From contig NZ_ATUP01000001.1 of the NCBI RefSeq assembly GCF_000420265.1, positions 744,001 through 808,000 of the forward strand: 64,000 bases of DNA. Reading direction: 5' to 3'. Below are positions 34,217-43,546 of the stretch, one piece after another. The stretch is from Oceanicaulis alexandrii DSM 11625 (GTDB lineage: Bacteria; Pseudomonadota; Alphaproteobacteria; Caulobacterales; Maricaulaceae). Below the pieces are notes generated by a model. It was given only the letters and a program-made list of their open reading frames with translations. It was not told where the DNA came from and made no database searches. The stretch's first letter is position 1. Every line of letters begins with the position of its first letter. A program made the position numbers and the translations under genes.

Positions 34217-34978
34217 CTAGTGCGTATCGCCCGCAGACAGGGTGCGCGCATGAAGCGCATGAACCGGTCGGAAATTGTTCGAGTAATGCGCGGTGAAGGC
34301 CTCGATCTGAGCCGCAGACGCGGTGATCGGGGTCTGCATCACCGTCCAGGCCACGCCTTCAGAACAGGGCGGCGTGGTCAGTGATCCTGCATAGCGCCAG
34401 GCGCTGCGATCATCGGGCAGGAACGCGCCCGGATCGACATCGTCGACCTCATGATGCTCGCCTTCATGGGGGATCGCAGCCCAGATCGCGTCCAGCGCCG
34501 GATTGGCGGCGCCTTCCTCAAAAAACACGCCCACAACCGCCAGATGGCCGTCGTCAGAGGCATGCACAAAGTGAACTTCCAGCGGATATTGCTGACCGTC
34601 GACCGTGTGTTCGCTGCCAGCGTGGAAATGAAACTGGACCAGGTCATAGTCACGGTCGTCCAGATGCAAGGATCCGGCATCTTCAAGACCCACCTTGATC
34701 GTATGGCCGTTATCCGTGACAGAACCTTCGCCCGCATCCCAATGGAGCGCAGGTACGGAACCTGCGACGTCACTGACGGCGTGCAGGTCGATCGGCGATT
34801 GTTCGTGGCCGCTGCCGCATGAGGCGTTGTCGGCAGACAACATGCCCCAATGCTCTGGTCCGCCCTCGCCGTCATAACCCCAGGAGGCGTGACCATGATG
34901 GTCGAGTGCGCTCGCAGCGCCGCTGAGCGCGACACTCGCCGTTGTCGCCATCACGGCTGTCAAAAAACTCGTACGCAT
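34217..34978 (-). CDS. Alpha-type carbonic anhydrase, periplasmic
   Basis: The 253-aa enzyme interconverts CO2 and bicarbonate. It has a signal peptide (RTSFLTAVMATTASVALSGAASA) and the alpha-family hallmarks: SWGYDGEGGPEHWG at the N-terminus, SPIDLHAV, the three zinc histidines in LVQFHFHAGSEHTVDGQQYPLEVHFVH, and SLTTPPCSEGVAWTV near the C-terminus. Two cysteines (NASCGSG and PPCSEG) form the usual disulfide. The start is the ATG at 34976-34978; earlier readings lie upstream of the signal peptide. It interrupts the ligase-associated gene set. Confidence 0.93.
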   Translation of the reverse strand: MRTSFLTAVMATTASVALSGAASALDHHGHASWGYDGEGGPEHWGMLSADNASCGSGHEQSPIDLHAVSDVAGSVPALHWDAGEGSVTDNGHTIKVGLEDAGSLHLDDRDYDLVQFHFHAGSEHTVDGQQYPLEVHFVHASDDGHLAVVGVFFEEGAANPALDAIWAAIPHEGEHHEVDDVDPGAFLPDDRSAWRYAGSLTTPPCSEGVAWTVMQTPITASAAQIEAFTAHYSNNFRPVHALHARTLSAGDTH

Positions 34979-35096
34979 AAACAACTCCAACCTGTCCCGT
35001 AGACTTGAGCGCACGAAAATCGGTGCGGGCAGAAGTGTCCGCCTGCTCCGGTTAACGGCTCGTCACAGAGTTGCGAATGATAGAGTCAATACGACC

Positions 35097-36062
35097 TTAA
35101 GTACTTGATCCGTTCGAGCTGGCGCTCGTGGTCGTCACAACGCTGGTGGCGGCGATCACAGACACCATCATGGCGGTCTGCGCCGCGATCACGGCGTCCA
35201 TCGCACTGAGCGCGCCATCCTGGGCGCCGTTGCGGCCTGCGGTGTGGACCAGATGAGCCAGGGCTGTGCGCGCCCCGCCGGTCGAGCTGACCGAACGCGG
35301 CAGAGCCTCCCGCACCCGATCGATAGCGAGGGCGTCCTCCACGGTCAGCCCTTGCACTGCCCAAAGCAGATAGCTTTGACGGAACGCGTAGCGTCGCAAG
35401 GGTTTGTACGTCTGTCGCGCGGCATCCAGAGCCTTGAACCGCGCCAGCGCCTCGCGAGGATCGACCCCGAGCAACGCGCACAACTTGGCGCCGTCCCGAC
35501 GATGGCCGCGGGCGCGGGGATGAGAGTGAAACACCTCTTCCGCAGCCGTGCGCCGCGCCAGCACCTCGGATGGATCATCGCCCCGCGCCGCATGGATCGC
35601 TGCATAAGTGTCCGTCACCGCAGCATTCGCGCGCCACCAGGGCGGCGCCAAGGCGTCGCGCATCTCGAAAAAGCGCTCGACCGGCGTGTCGTCTTTTGAC
35701 CCGATGCAGAGCATCAAGGCTGCGCGGGCCCCGCCAGCATGAAGGCTCATCCGCTTGTAGCCGCTTGCACCGCCGCGCACCGCGGCCCGGGCGGCGAGAA
35801 AGCGCTCCACCTGCACATCGCTCTGGATCAACATGGCGGCGTACAGCCAGCGCAAAACGCCGGTCGGCGAACGCCAGCCCAGCTCGGCGCGCAGTTGAGC
35901 GTATGTCTCGCCCACGGTCTTCGCCAACACTTCAGCCGGTTCCTCGCGGGTCAGCAAGGTGGAGGCGGACAGCCAGGCGGCCAGCTTTTCAGGACGCGGA
36001 CGCGCCGCCCGCAAAGCCTCAAACAAGGCTTCCAGGCGGTCCAGGTTTTCTGCGTCGCTCAT
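35097..36062 (-). CDS. Hypothetical helical protein, 321 aa
   Basis: I do not recognise the family with confidence. The protein is helical, with no signal peptide, and its middle reads LGWRSPTGVLRWLYAAMLIQSDVQVERFLAARAAV, then RRTAAEEVFHSHPRARGHRRDGAKLCALLGVDPREAL. Part of this recalls DUF4003-like proteins, but I cannot confirm it. The C-terminal 40 residues are Thr/Ser/Ala-rich and hydrophobic (MDAVIAAQTAMMVSVIAATSVVTTTSAS), possibly a membrane-tail or a low-complexity end. It stands alone between the carbonic anhydrase gene and a terminator. Confidence 0.6.
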   Translation of the reverse strand: MSDAENLDRLEALFEALRAARPRPEKLAAWLSASTLLTREEPAEVLAKTVGETYAQLRAELGWRSPTGVLRWLYAAMLIQSDVQVERFLAARAAVRGGASGYKRMSLHAGGARAALMLCIGSKDDTPVERFFEMRDALAPPWWRANAAVTDTYAAIHAARGDDPSEVLARRTAAEEVFHSHPRARGHRRDGAKLCALLGVDPREALARFKALDAARQTYKPLRRYAFRQSYLLWAVQGLTVEDALAIDRVREALPRSVSSTGGARTALAHLVHTAGRNGAQDGALSAMDAVIAAQTAMMVSVIAATSVVTTTSASSNGSST

Positions 36063-36119
36063 GATAGCCTCACTCTAAATAACTGAGGTTCCACTTTAGC
36101 TCGCGTCGGTCCGGAAGAC

Positions 36120-36150
36120 AAAAAACCCCGGAGCCAGGCTCCGGGGTTTT
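36120..36150 (-). terminator. Terminator of the prolyl oligopeptidase gene
   Basis: A perfect 13-bp stem AAAACCCCGGAGC / GCTCCGGGGTTTT with loop CAG lies 22 nt past the stop, followed by TTTTTTGT on the minus strand. Confidence 0.85.
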
Positions 36151-36172
36151 CAAGTCAAACTCTGACAGCGCT

Positions 36173-38377
36173 CTACTCTTCGATCTCGAGCCCGGTGTGA
36201 TAGGCGATGAACGCCCAGCGGTCCGCCGCTTCCTCGATCAGTTTTGACACCGGCGTCCCGGCGCCATGCCCGGCGCGCGTTTCAATCCGGATCAGGGTCG
36301 GGGCGTCACCCGTCTGGGCCGCCTGAAGAGCGGCCGCGTATTTGAACGAATGGCCCGGAACCACGCGATCATCGGTGTCCGCCGTGGTGATCAGGGTGGC
36401 GGGATACGCGCCCGTCTGCGGGATGTTGTGATAGGGCGAATAGCCATAGAGCACGTCAAACATCTCAGGATCTTGCGGGTTGCCATAATCATCCACCCAG
36501 AACCGGCCAGCGGTGAACTGATTAAAGCGCAGCATGTCCATCACGCCCACCGCCGGCAGGGCCGCCGCGAACAGGTCCGGCGCCTGATTGGCCACCGCGC
36601 CCACCAAAAGGCCGCCATTTGAGCGGCCATGGATGGCGAGGTGATCGGGGCTGGTCCAGCCCATGTCGATCAGGGCGTGTCCGGCGTTGATGAAGTCGTC
36701 AAAGACGTTCTGCTTGTTGGCGAGGCGCCCGGCGTCATGCCAGTCGCGGCCATAGGCCGACCCGCCGCGCAGATTGGCGATGGCGTACACCCCGCCCATC
36801 TCCATCCACTGCAAGCGCCGCACGTCAAAGTCCGGACGGCGCGTGATGGCGAAGCCGCCATAGCCATAGATCAGTGTCGGGCGCACGCCATTGGGGTCCA
36901 CATCGCGGTGATGGGCCACGAACAGCGGAATGCGCGCCCCGCCCGTGCTCTCATAGAAGGTCTGGCTGACCACATAATCATCGGGGTTGAAGGTCAGGTC
37001 CGGCGCGCGAAACACCGTGCTCTCGCCCGTCACCACATCATAGCGATAGAGCGCCGGCGGCTGATTCAGGCTTTCATAGGCATAAAACGTCTCGGATCGT
37101 TCAGGGTCGCCGCCAAAGCCCGAGGCCACGCCCAGGCCCGGCAGCTCAACCTCGCGAACGAACGCGCCGTCCGGCGTATAGACGCTGATCGCACTCGCCA
37201 CATCGCGCATGGTCTCAACGATCAGGTGTCCGCCCACATGGTCCGCCCCTGTGATCGGACCGTCGCCTTCGGACACCACATCCGTGAGGGTTTCAGGGTC
37301 TGACAGAGAGACCGAAACGATCCGGCCATTGGGCGCGCCAAGATCGGTCTGGAAGAAGAAGGTCTCGCCGTCATTGCCGACATAGCCATGGTTGTTGCCA
37401 AAGCCTTCAAAGATCTCGACCGGCGCCGCGCCCTCGTCCTCAAGGTCGAGAACATGCACGCCATTGCCGTCCGTGCCGGTGGAGGAATTGATGATCAGAT
37501 AGCGCCCGTCATCGCTGACAGACCCGCGCCAGCCCACGTCTGGGGCGTCGGGATCAGCCATGATCTGAACGTCTTCGCTCTGATCGGTCCCCAGCGTGTG
37601 GAAATAGATCGCCTGGTTGAGATTGAGCGCGGTGAACGCTTCGCCTTCTTCGGGCGCAGGATAGCGCGAATAGTAAAAGCCCGAGCCGTCCTTGGCCCAG
37701 CTCAAGGGCGAGAACTTCACCCATTCGATCTCATCGCCCAGTTGTTCTCCGGTCTCCACATCCATCACGCGGATCGAGCGCCAGTCCGAACCGCCATCGG
37801 CGATCAGATAGGCGAGCTTGGTGCCGTCGGGGCTCGGCACCGTGCCGGCCAGCGCCGTCGTGCCGTCCGCCGCCCATTCATTGGGGTCGATGAGCGCGCG
37901 CGCCTCGCCCTCCATCCCGTCCTGCACCATGAAGACCGACTGGTCCTGCAGCCCGTCATTGCGCGAGAAGAAATAGCGAAGCCCGTCTGCGGTCTCGCGC
38001 GAGGTCGGCAGCCCATAGCGCTCGTAATTCCACAGCTCCGCCAAGCGCTCGGCAATGCGCTCGCGACCGGGCAGCTGGTCGAGATAGGCGTTGGTGGTTT
38101 CGGTCTGCGCGGTCACCCAGTCCGCGACATCTTCAGAGACGCGTACATCCTGTTCCAGCCAGCGATACGGGTCGGACACCGCCACTTCGCCCTCGGCGGC
38201 GGAGGCATAGACATCCACCTGGTCCACCGTGCGGGTTTCCGGATAGGCTGGCGCCGCGATCTCTACGCGTTCAGCGCTCACCGGTTGCGTTTCGGCGGGC
38301 GCTTCAGTCTCGGCGGCCGGCTGGCTGCAAGCGGTCAGGGCCAGAACGGATGCGAAGGCGAACAGGGCTGCGCGCAT
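36173..38377 (-). CDS. Prolyl oligopeptidase family serine peptidase, lipoprotein
   Basis: The 734-aa protein has a lipoprotein signal (FAFASVLALTACSQPAAE, lipobox cysteine at residue 18), then the S9A architecture: PVSDPYRWLEQDV and the N-terminal propeller, and the alpha/beta-hydrolase domain with IYGYGGFAITRRPDF, YAIANLRGGSAYGRDWHDAG, the nucleophile in HGRSNGGLLVGA (about residue 580), the aspartate in TTADTDDRVVPGHSFKY and the histidine in RAGHGAGTPVSK. All catalytic residues are present. It cleaves short proline-containing peptides, here probably on the periplasmic face of a membrane, unlike the cytosolic relatives. Confidence 0.9.
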   Translation of the reverse strand: MRAALFAFASVLALTACSQPAAETEAPAETQPVSAERVEIAAPAYPETRTVDQVDVYASAAEGEVAVSDPYRWLEQDVRVSEDVADWVTAQTETTNAYLDQLPGRERIAERLAELWNYERYGLPTSRETADGLRYFFSRNDGLQDQSVFMVQDGMEGEARALIDPNEWAADGTTALAGTVPSPDGTKLAYLIADGGSDWRSIRVMDVETGEQLGDEIEWVKFSPLSWAKDGSGFYYSRYPAPEEGEAFTALNLNQAIYFHTLGTDQSEDVQIMADPDAPDVGWRGSVSDDGRYLIINSSTGTDGNGVHVLDLEDEGAAPVEIFEGFGNNHGYVGNDGETFFFQTDLGAPNGRIVSVSLSDPETLTDVVSEGDGPITGADHVGGHLIVETMRDVASAISVYTPDGAFVREVELPGLGVASGFGGDPERSETFYAYESLNQPPALYRYDVVTGESTVFRAPDLTFNPDDYVVSQTFYESTGGARIPLFVAHHRDVDPNGVRPTLIYGYGGFAITRRPDFDVRRLQWMEMGGVYAIANLRGGSAYGRDWHDAGRLANKQNVFDDFINAGHALIDMGWTSPDHLAIHGRSNGGLLVGAVANQAPDLFAAALPAVGVMDMLRFNQFTAGRFWVDDYGNPQDPEMFDVLYGYSPYHNIPQTGAYPATLITTADTDDRVVPGHSFKYAAALQAAQTGDAPTLIRIETRAGHGAGTPVSKLIEEAADRWAFIAYHTGLEIEE

Positions 38378-38462
38378 CGGGCGTCTCCTCGAGGGTTATT
38401 GTGTTGCGCAGGAGACTAGGGCGAGACGCGCGCAGAGGAAAGACTGTGCCCGCCCTGCGCGC

Positions 38463-41048
38463 ATGCTATCTCTTTCGCGGATGAAGCACGCCCGCCTGCC
38501 CGCCCTGCCTGATCGGTTTGAAGCCTGGTTTGAACGCCGCGGCTGGACGCCGCGCGCGCACCAGCGCGAGATGGTCGCCGCCGCGCAAGCGGGCGAAGAC
38601 GCGCTGCTGATCGCGCCCACGGGCGGCGGAAAGACGCTGGGCGGCTTCCTGCCCAGCCTGATGGATCTGGCTGAGATCGCCGACGCCGGCGGCAAGGATC
38701 GCCCCCACCGCCTGCACACCCTCTATATCAGCCCGCTGAAAGCGCTGAGCCAGGACGTGGCGCGCAATCTGATGACGCCGATCGAGGAGATGGGGCTGAA
38801 CTTGCGCGTCGAGACCCGCACCGGCGACACGCCCGCCTCCAAACGCACGCGCCAGCGCGCCAAACCACCCGACATCCTGCTGACGACGCCCGAACAGATC
38901 GCGCTGTTCTGCGCCCAGGAAAACGCCAGCGCCTTTTTTGAAGATCTGCGATGCGTGATCATTGACGAGGTGCACGCCCTCGCGCCCGCCAAGCGGGGCG
39001 ATTTGCTGGCGCTGGGCCTCGCCGCCTTGCAGCACTATGCGCCCAAGATGCGCCGGGTGGGCCTGTCCGCTACGGTGAAGGATGAAATGGGCCATGCGCG
39101 TTGGCTGACAGCGCAAGGCTCAGGCGAGGACGCTCGCTTCGCCCGCATCGTCCGCGGCAGCGCCGGCGCGGCGCCGGAGGTCGAGGTGATGACGCCCGAC
39201 GAGCGCATCCCCTGGTCGGGACATTCGGGCCGCCACGCCATGAAGGACGTCTACGAGCAAATCAAAGGCGCGGGCACGGCCCTGATCTTCGTGAACACCC
39301 GGTCGCAGGCCGAACTGGTGTTTCAGGAGCTGTGGTCCATCAATGACGACAACCTGCCCATCGCGCTTCATCATGGTTCGCTGTCGGTCGAGCAACGCCG
39401 CAAGGTCGAGGCGGCCATGGGTGCGGGCGTTCTCAAGGCCGTGGTCTGCACCTCCACCCTCGATCTGGGGATCGACTGGGGGGATGTGGATCTGGTGATC
39501 CAGATGGGCGCGCCCAAGGGCACCTCGCGGCTGCTGCAGCGTCTGGGCCGCGCCAATCACCGGCTCGATGCGGCGAGCCGCGCTGTGCTGGTTCCCACAA
39601 ACCGGTTCGAGCATCTGGAATGCGCCTGCGCCCGCGAAGCGGTGCTGGCCGGCGCGCTCGACGGCGATCCGCTGAAAGCGGGGGCGCTGGACGTTCTGGC
39701 GCAACATGTGATGGGCCGCGCCTGCGGCGATCCGTTCGACGCCGATGCGCTGTATTCTGAAGTCACCGCAGCGGCCCCCTATGCCGAGCTGGACCGCGAG
39801 ACCTTTGACCGGGTGCTGACTTTCATCGCCGATGGCGGCTATGCGCTGGGCAGCTATGACCGGTTCAAGCGCCTGGTGAAGACCCGCGACGGGCTCTGGC
39901 GCGCTCGAAACCGCGATGTGGCCCAGCGCCACCGCATGAATGTGGGCACCATCATTGAAGCGCCCATGCTGAATGTCCGACTGGCGCGCAGGACCGGCGC
40001 GTCAAAGCCCCGACACGGGCGCGGTCACCAGGGATTGGTGCGGCCGGGCGAAGTCTCCCGCGCGGGCGGCGCCCAGGGCTCGACCCTGATGGGCGGCAAG
40101 ATGCTGGGTCAGGTCGAGGAATGGTTCACTGATCAGCTCAGCCCCGGCGACACCTTCATGTTCGCCGGTCAGATTTTGAGCTTTGAAGGGGTGAGCGGCG
40201 GCGACTGCCTGGTCAGCCGGTCGAGCGCGGAAAATCCGAAAATCCCCAGCTTTGAGGGCGGCAAATTCCCCTATTCCACCTATCTCGCCGCCCGCGTGCG
40301 CGAGCTGGTGCACAATCCTGACCGCTGGACTCTTTTGCCCACACAGGTCCGCGACTGGCTGGAGATCCAGAAACTGAAATCAAAGCTGCCTGCGCCCGAC
40401 AGCCTGCTCGTGGAGACCTTTCCGCGCGCGGGTAAATCCTGGCTGGTCTGCTATCCATTTGAAGGTCGGCTGGCGCACCAGACGCTGGGCATGCTGGTGA
40501 CGCGGCGGCTCGAGCGCCTGGGCAAGCAGCCCCTGGGCTTTGTGGCCAATGAATATGCGCTGGCGGTCTGGGGGCGGAAAGACCTCTCAGATGTCGACAT
40601 GAGCGCGCTGTTTTCCGAAGACATGATGAGCGACGATCTCGACGCCTGGCTGGCCGAAAGCGATCTGATGAAGCGCACCTTCCGAAACTGCGCGCTGATC
40701 GCCGGTCTGATCGAGCGCCGCTTTCCGGGGCAGGAGAAGACGGGTCGGCAAGTCACCTTCTCCGCCGACCTCATCTATAATGTGCTGCGCGATCATGAGC
40801 CTGATCACATCCTGATGCAGGCCGCCTGGGCGGACGCCGCCGCGGGCCTGCTGGACGTGCGCCGCCTGTCAGATGCGCTGGTGCGCGTGGCGGGGCATGT
40901 GGAGGCGGTGCATCTGGATCAGATCAGCCCGCTGGCCGTCCCCGTCATGCTGGAAGTGGGCCGCGAGCCCATCCGTCATGGCGAGGCGATGGACGCCATC
41001 CTGGAAGACGCCAGCGAGGATCTGATCGCTGAGGCGATGAAGGTTTAA
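38463..41048 (+). CDS. Ligase-associated DEXH-box DNA helicase (Lhr-like)
   Basis: The 861-aa superfamily 2 helicase has the Walker A motif IAPTGGGKTLGG, the DEVH box in VIIDEVHALA, motif III LSATVKD, FVNTRSQAELVFQE, and motif VI LQRLGRANHRLD. Its length and the C-terminal winged-helix and Lhr-core domains agree with the ligase-associated helicases of bacteria rather than full-length Lhr (about 1500 aa). It unwinds DNA:DNA or RNA:DNA duplexes for repair. The start may be 38463 or the ATG at 38481. It is separate from the ligase, exonuclease and pdeM genes, which are normally adjacent. Confidence 0.9.
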   Translation: MLSLSRMKHARLPALPDRFEAWFERRGWTPRAHQREMVAAAQAGEDALLIAPTGGGKTLGGFLPSLMDLAEIADAGGKDRPHRLHTLYISPLKALSQDVARNLMTPIEEMGLNLRVETRTGDTPASKRTRQRAKPPDILLTTPEQIALFCAQENASAFFEDLRCVIIDEVHALAPAKRGDLLALGLAALQHYAPKMRRVGLSATVKDEMGHARWLTAQGSGEDARFARIVRGSAGAAPEVEVMTPDERIPWSGHSGRHAMKDVYEQIKGAGTALIFVNTRSQAELVFQELWSINDDNLPIALHHGSLSVEQRRKVEAAMGAGVLKAVVCTSTLDLGIDWGDVDLVIQMGAPKGTSRLLQRLGRANHRLDAASRAVLVPTNRFEHLECACAREAVLAGALDGDPLKAGALDVLAQHVMGRACGDPFDADALYSEVTAAAPYAELDRETFDRVLTFIADGGYALGSYDRFKRLVKTRDGLWRARNRDVAQRHRMNVGTIIEAPMLNVRLARRTGASKPRHGRGHQGLVRPGEVSRAGGAQGSTLMGGKMLGQVEEWFTDQLSPGDTFMFAGQILSFEGVSGGDCLVSRSSAENPKIPSFEGGKFPYSTYLAARVRELVHNPDRWTLLPTQVRDWLEIQKLKSKLPAPDSLLVETFPRAGKSWLVCYPFEGRLAHQTLGMLVTRRLERLGKQPLGFVANEYALAVWGRKDLSDVDMSALFSEDMMSDDLDAWLAESDLMKRTFRNCALIAGLIERRFPGQEKTGRQVTFSADLIYNVLRDHEPDHILMQAAWADAAAGLLDVRRLSDALVRVAGHVEAVHLDQISPLAVPVMLEVGREPIRHGEAMDAILEDASEDLIAEAMKV

Positions 41049-41668
41049 TCCTCCGCCGTCAACTTGCGCATGGCCTTATAGGCGTCGCGCTGCTGCACCC
41101 GGTCGAGCCAGGCTTTGAGGGCCGAGCCGTCTTTCACGCCGCCCCGTTTTGAGATCGCGTCGAGCTGGAAGCCCATCAGGCAATCTGCGGCGCTGAATTG
41201 TTCGCCTGCGAAATAATCATTCTGGCTGAGATGACGTTCGATATGGGCGAAGGCCTTGGCGCGCTCGCCCTCCATGAACTGATCGAGCAGGGAGTCCTTG
41301 AGCCCCGTCGCCTCGCAATAGGTGCTCATCAGGAAGGGCAGGAAGACCGCGCCTTCCGAAGCGTGCATCCATTCCAGGAATTTCAAGCGCCCCGGCGCAT
41401 CCGGCGCGGGGTGCAAAGCGTGGTCGGGGTCAAACGTATCCAGCAGGTATTGCGCGATGGCGCCGGTTTCCGCGAGCACTGTACCGTCTTCCAGCTCCAA
41501 GAGCGGCGCCTTGCCCAGCGGATGCTTCTCCGCCAGCTCGGGCGGGGCGAGGCGCACTTGCGGGTCGCGCTTGTAGCGCTTGATCTCATAGGGCGCATTC
41601 AGCTCTTCCAGCAGCCAGATGATCCGTTCGGAGCGGGACAGTTCGAGATGGTGCAGCGTAACAGGCAT
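41045..41668 (-). CDS. Glutathione S-transferase family protein
   Basis: The 207-aa protein has the N-terminal thioredoxin-like domain (LHHLELSRSERIIWLLEELNAPYEIKRY, then HPLGKAPLLELEDGTVLAETGAIAQYLLDTF with the cis-Pro and the E-S/T-like glutathione contact AETGAI) and the helical C-terminal domain (YFAGEQFSAADCLMGFQLDAI). The serine in ELSRSER suggests a Ser- or Tyr-based glutathione activation. The substrate is unknown. It converges on the helicase with a 4-nt overlap. Confidence 0.85.
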   Translation of the reverse strand: MPVTLHHLELSRSERIIWLLEELNAPYEIKRYKRDPQVRLAPPELAEKHPLGKAPLLELEDGTVLAETGAIAQYLLDTFDPDHALHPAPDAPGRLKFLEWMHASEGAVFLPFLMSTYCEATGLKDSLLDQFMEGERAKAFAHIERHLSQNDYFAGEQFSAADCLMGFQLDAISKRGGVKDGSALKAWLDRVQQRDAYKAMRKLTAED

Positions 41669-41690
41669 GAGCGCCTCCGGACTTGAATGA

Positions 41691-41719
41691 AAACGCCGGG
41701 AGCAGAGCCCCCGGCGTTT
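41691..41719 (-). terminator. Terminator of the AbgT transporter gene
   Basis: The 10-bp stem AAACGCCGGG / CCCGGCGTTT begins just past the AbgT stop, and the minus-strand tail is TTTTC. Confidence 0.75.
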
Positions 41720-41725
41720 ATCTGA

Positions 41726-43375
41726 TTAGTTGGCGTTCGGCAGGACGTAGCCCACTTCCGCGCCCGGCCCCAGGGGCAGGCCGAGGAACACCCAGGCCAT
41801 GGTCATGATGATGCCCGAGATCAGAAGCCAGATCGAATAGGGCAGCATGCTGGCGGTCAGGGACCCGATGCCGAAATTGTCCACCCAGCGGCGGCAGAAG
41901 ATCAGAACCAGCGGGAAATACACCATCAGCGGGGTGATGATGTTGGTGGAGCCGTCACCCACCCGGTAAGCCGCCGTCGCCATTTCCGGGCTGACGCCGA
42001 GCAGCATCAGCATGGGCACCAGAACCGGCGCCATCAGCGCCCATTTGGCGCTGGCCGAGCCCACAAACAGGTTCAGCACCGCCGAAAACAGCACGATCAG
42101 GCCCAGAACCAGCGGCAGCGGCAGGCCCGATTGCTCGATGGCGTTCGCGCCGTTCACCGCCGTGATGATGCCCAGGCTCGACTGGTTGAACATCTCCACG
42201 AAATAGGCGGCGAAGAAGGCGAGCACGAGATAATAGCCCATATCCTTCATGGCTTCGGCCATCATCGAGACCACGTCACGATGGCTTTTCACCGTGCCCG
42301 CAGCCTGGCCATAGGCGACGCCCGCCAGAAGGAACAGGATCATGAAGCCCGCCACCAGAGACTGGAAGAACGGCACCATGGCGATGGCGACGCCCTGACC
42401 TGCTTCAAGCGCGGCTTCATTGAGCAGCGGCACGTCGCCGCCATACATGGAAAATGCGCCGAAGCTGACGAGCGCGACCAGGTCGACCGCCATCAAGAGC
42501 CACAGGAAACACACGCCCAGAACCGCCCAGAGCGCCCGCCACATGCCTTTTTTCTGGCCATCCGTCAGCGGGGCGTCGGGATCATCCTCGCCGTCCTGAG
42601 CCGCAGTGGAAGCGCCGCCGGTCCACGGACCCAGGCGAGGCTCGACGATGCGGTCGGTGACAAACCAGATCACCGGCATGAAGACAAACGTCATCGCGGC
42701 GATGAAATACCAGTTGCCGACAATGTTCATGGTCCAGTCCGGCACCAGCGCGATCACAGACGCCTCGGTCACGCCAAACAGCAGGGCGTCGAGCTGGCCG
42801 GGCAGAAGGTTCGCGGAGAACCCGCCCGACACGCCGGCGAACGCCGCCGTGATGCCTGCAACCGGGTGTCGCCCGGCGGCGGCGAAGATGACGCCCGCCA
42901 GCGGAATCAGCACCACATAGGCTGCGTCCGCCGCCAGATTGCCCATCATCGCCACCAGCGCCACAGCTGGGGTTAGCAGCATTTTCGGCACGTCACGCAC
43001 AGCCGCGCGCATGGCGGTGCCAAAAAGGCCCGCACGTTCGGCGACGCCCGCGCCCAGCATCACCACCAGCACATAGCCCAGCGGGTGGAAGCCGGTGAAG
43101 ATGTCAGGCATTTCAACGAGCAGGTGCTGCAGGCTTTCGGAATTGAGCACGCTGCGCGCGTTCACGATCAGCGCGCTGCCGTCGGGATTGGTCTGGGTGG
43201 GGTGGATCGCGGACAGGCCGATCATCGCGGTGATCACCGAGATGACCACCATGGCGATGATCAGATACAAAAACAGAAAGGCCGGGTCCGGCAGACGATT
43301 GCCTGTGCGTTCAATCAGCCCCAGAAAGCCTGTCTGGTGTTCGGTTTGCGCGCTGTCGCGCCCTTGTTCGCTCAT
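41726..43375 (-). CDS. AbgT family transporter
   Basis: The 549-aa protein has about 11 to 13 transmembrane helices and two family signatures: FLGLIERTGNRLPDPAFLFLYL at the N-terminus, LAADAAYVVLIPLAGVIFAAAGRHPVAGI, and in the second half NLFVGSASAKWALMAPVLVPMLMLLGVSPE, with RVGDGSTNIITPLMVYFPL. AbgT proteins import p-aminobenzoyl-glutamate or export sulfonamides. I chose the ATG at 43373-43375 with GGGGAG upstream; an earlier in-frame start six residues ahead is less likely. It sits between the GST gene and the ligase gene. Confidence 0.88.
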   Translation of the reverse strand: MSEQGRDSAQTEHQTGFLGLIERTGNRLPDPAFLFLYLIIAMVVISVITAMIGLSAIHPTQTNPDGSALIVNARSVLNSESLQHLLVEMPDIFTGFHPLGYVLVVMLGAGVAERAGLFGTAMRAAVRDVPKMLLTPAVALVAMMGNLAADAAYVVLIPLAGVIFAAAGRHPVAGITAAFAGVSGGFSANLLPGQLDALLFGVTEASVIALVPDWTMNIVGNWYFIAAMTFVFMPVIWFVTDRIVEPRLGPWTGGASTAAQDGEDDPDAPLTDGQKKGMWRALWAVLGVCFLWLLMAVDLVALVSFGAFSMYGGDVPLLNEAALEAGQGVAIAMVPFFQSLVAGFMILFLLAGVAYGQAAGTVKSHRDVVSMMAEAMKDMGYYLVLAFFAAYFVEMFNQSSLGIITAVNGANAIEQSGLPLPLVLGLIVLFSAVLNLFVGSASAKWALMAPVLVPMLMLLGVSPEMATAAYRVGDGSTNIITPLMVYFPLVLIFCRRWVDNFGIGSLTASMLPYSIWLLISGIIMTMAWVFLGLPLGPGAEVGYVLPNAN

Positions 43376-43546
43376 GATGCTCCCCATCACCACAGCGGCC
43401 CTTTATGTTGAGCGCGCCGCTAAACCTGTTCATTGCAAACAGGGATACAGGGCCTCGGCGCAAACGAAAACCCAAAGCGTATAGGGTTATCACCTGAATG
43501 GGCGTCCGGGCGGCAAAAGCGAGCTGCGATCCTATATGGTCTGGGC

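Noticed and set aside
37388-38419. 343-codon plus-strand frame opposite prolyl oligopeptidase
   Set aside because: Antisense shadow.
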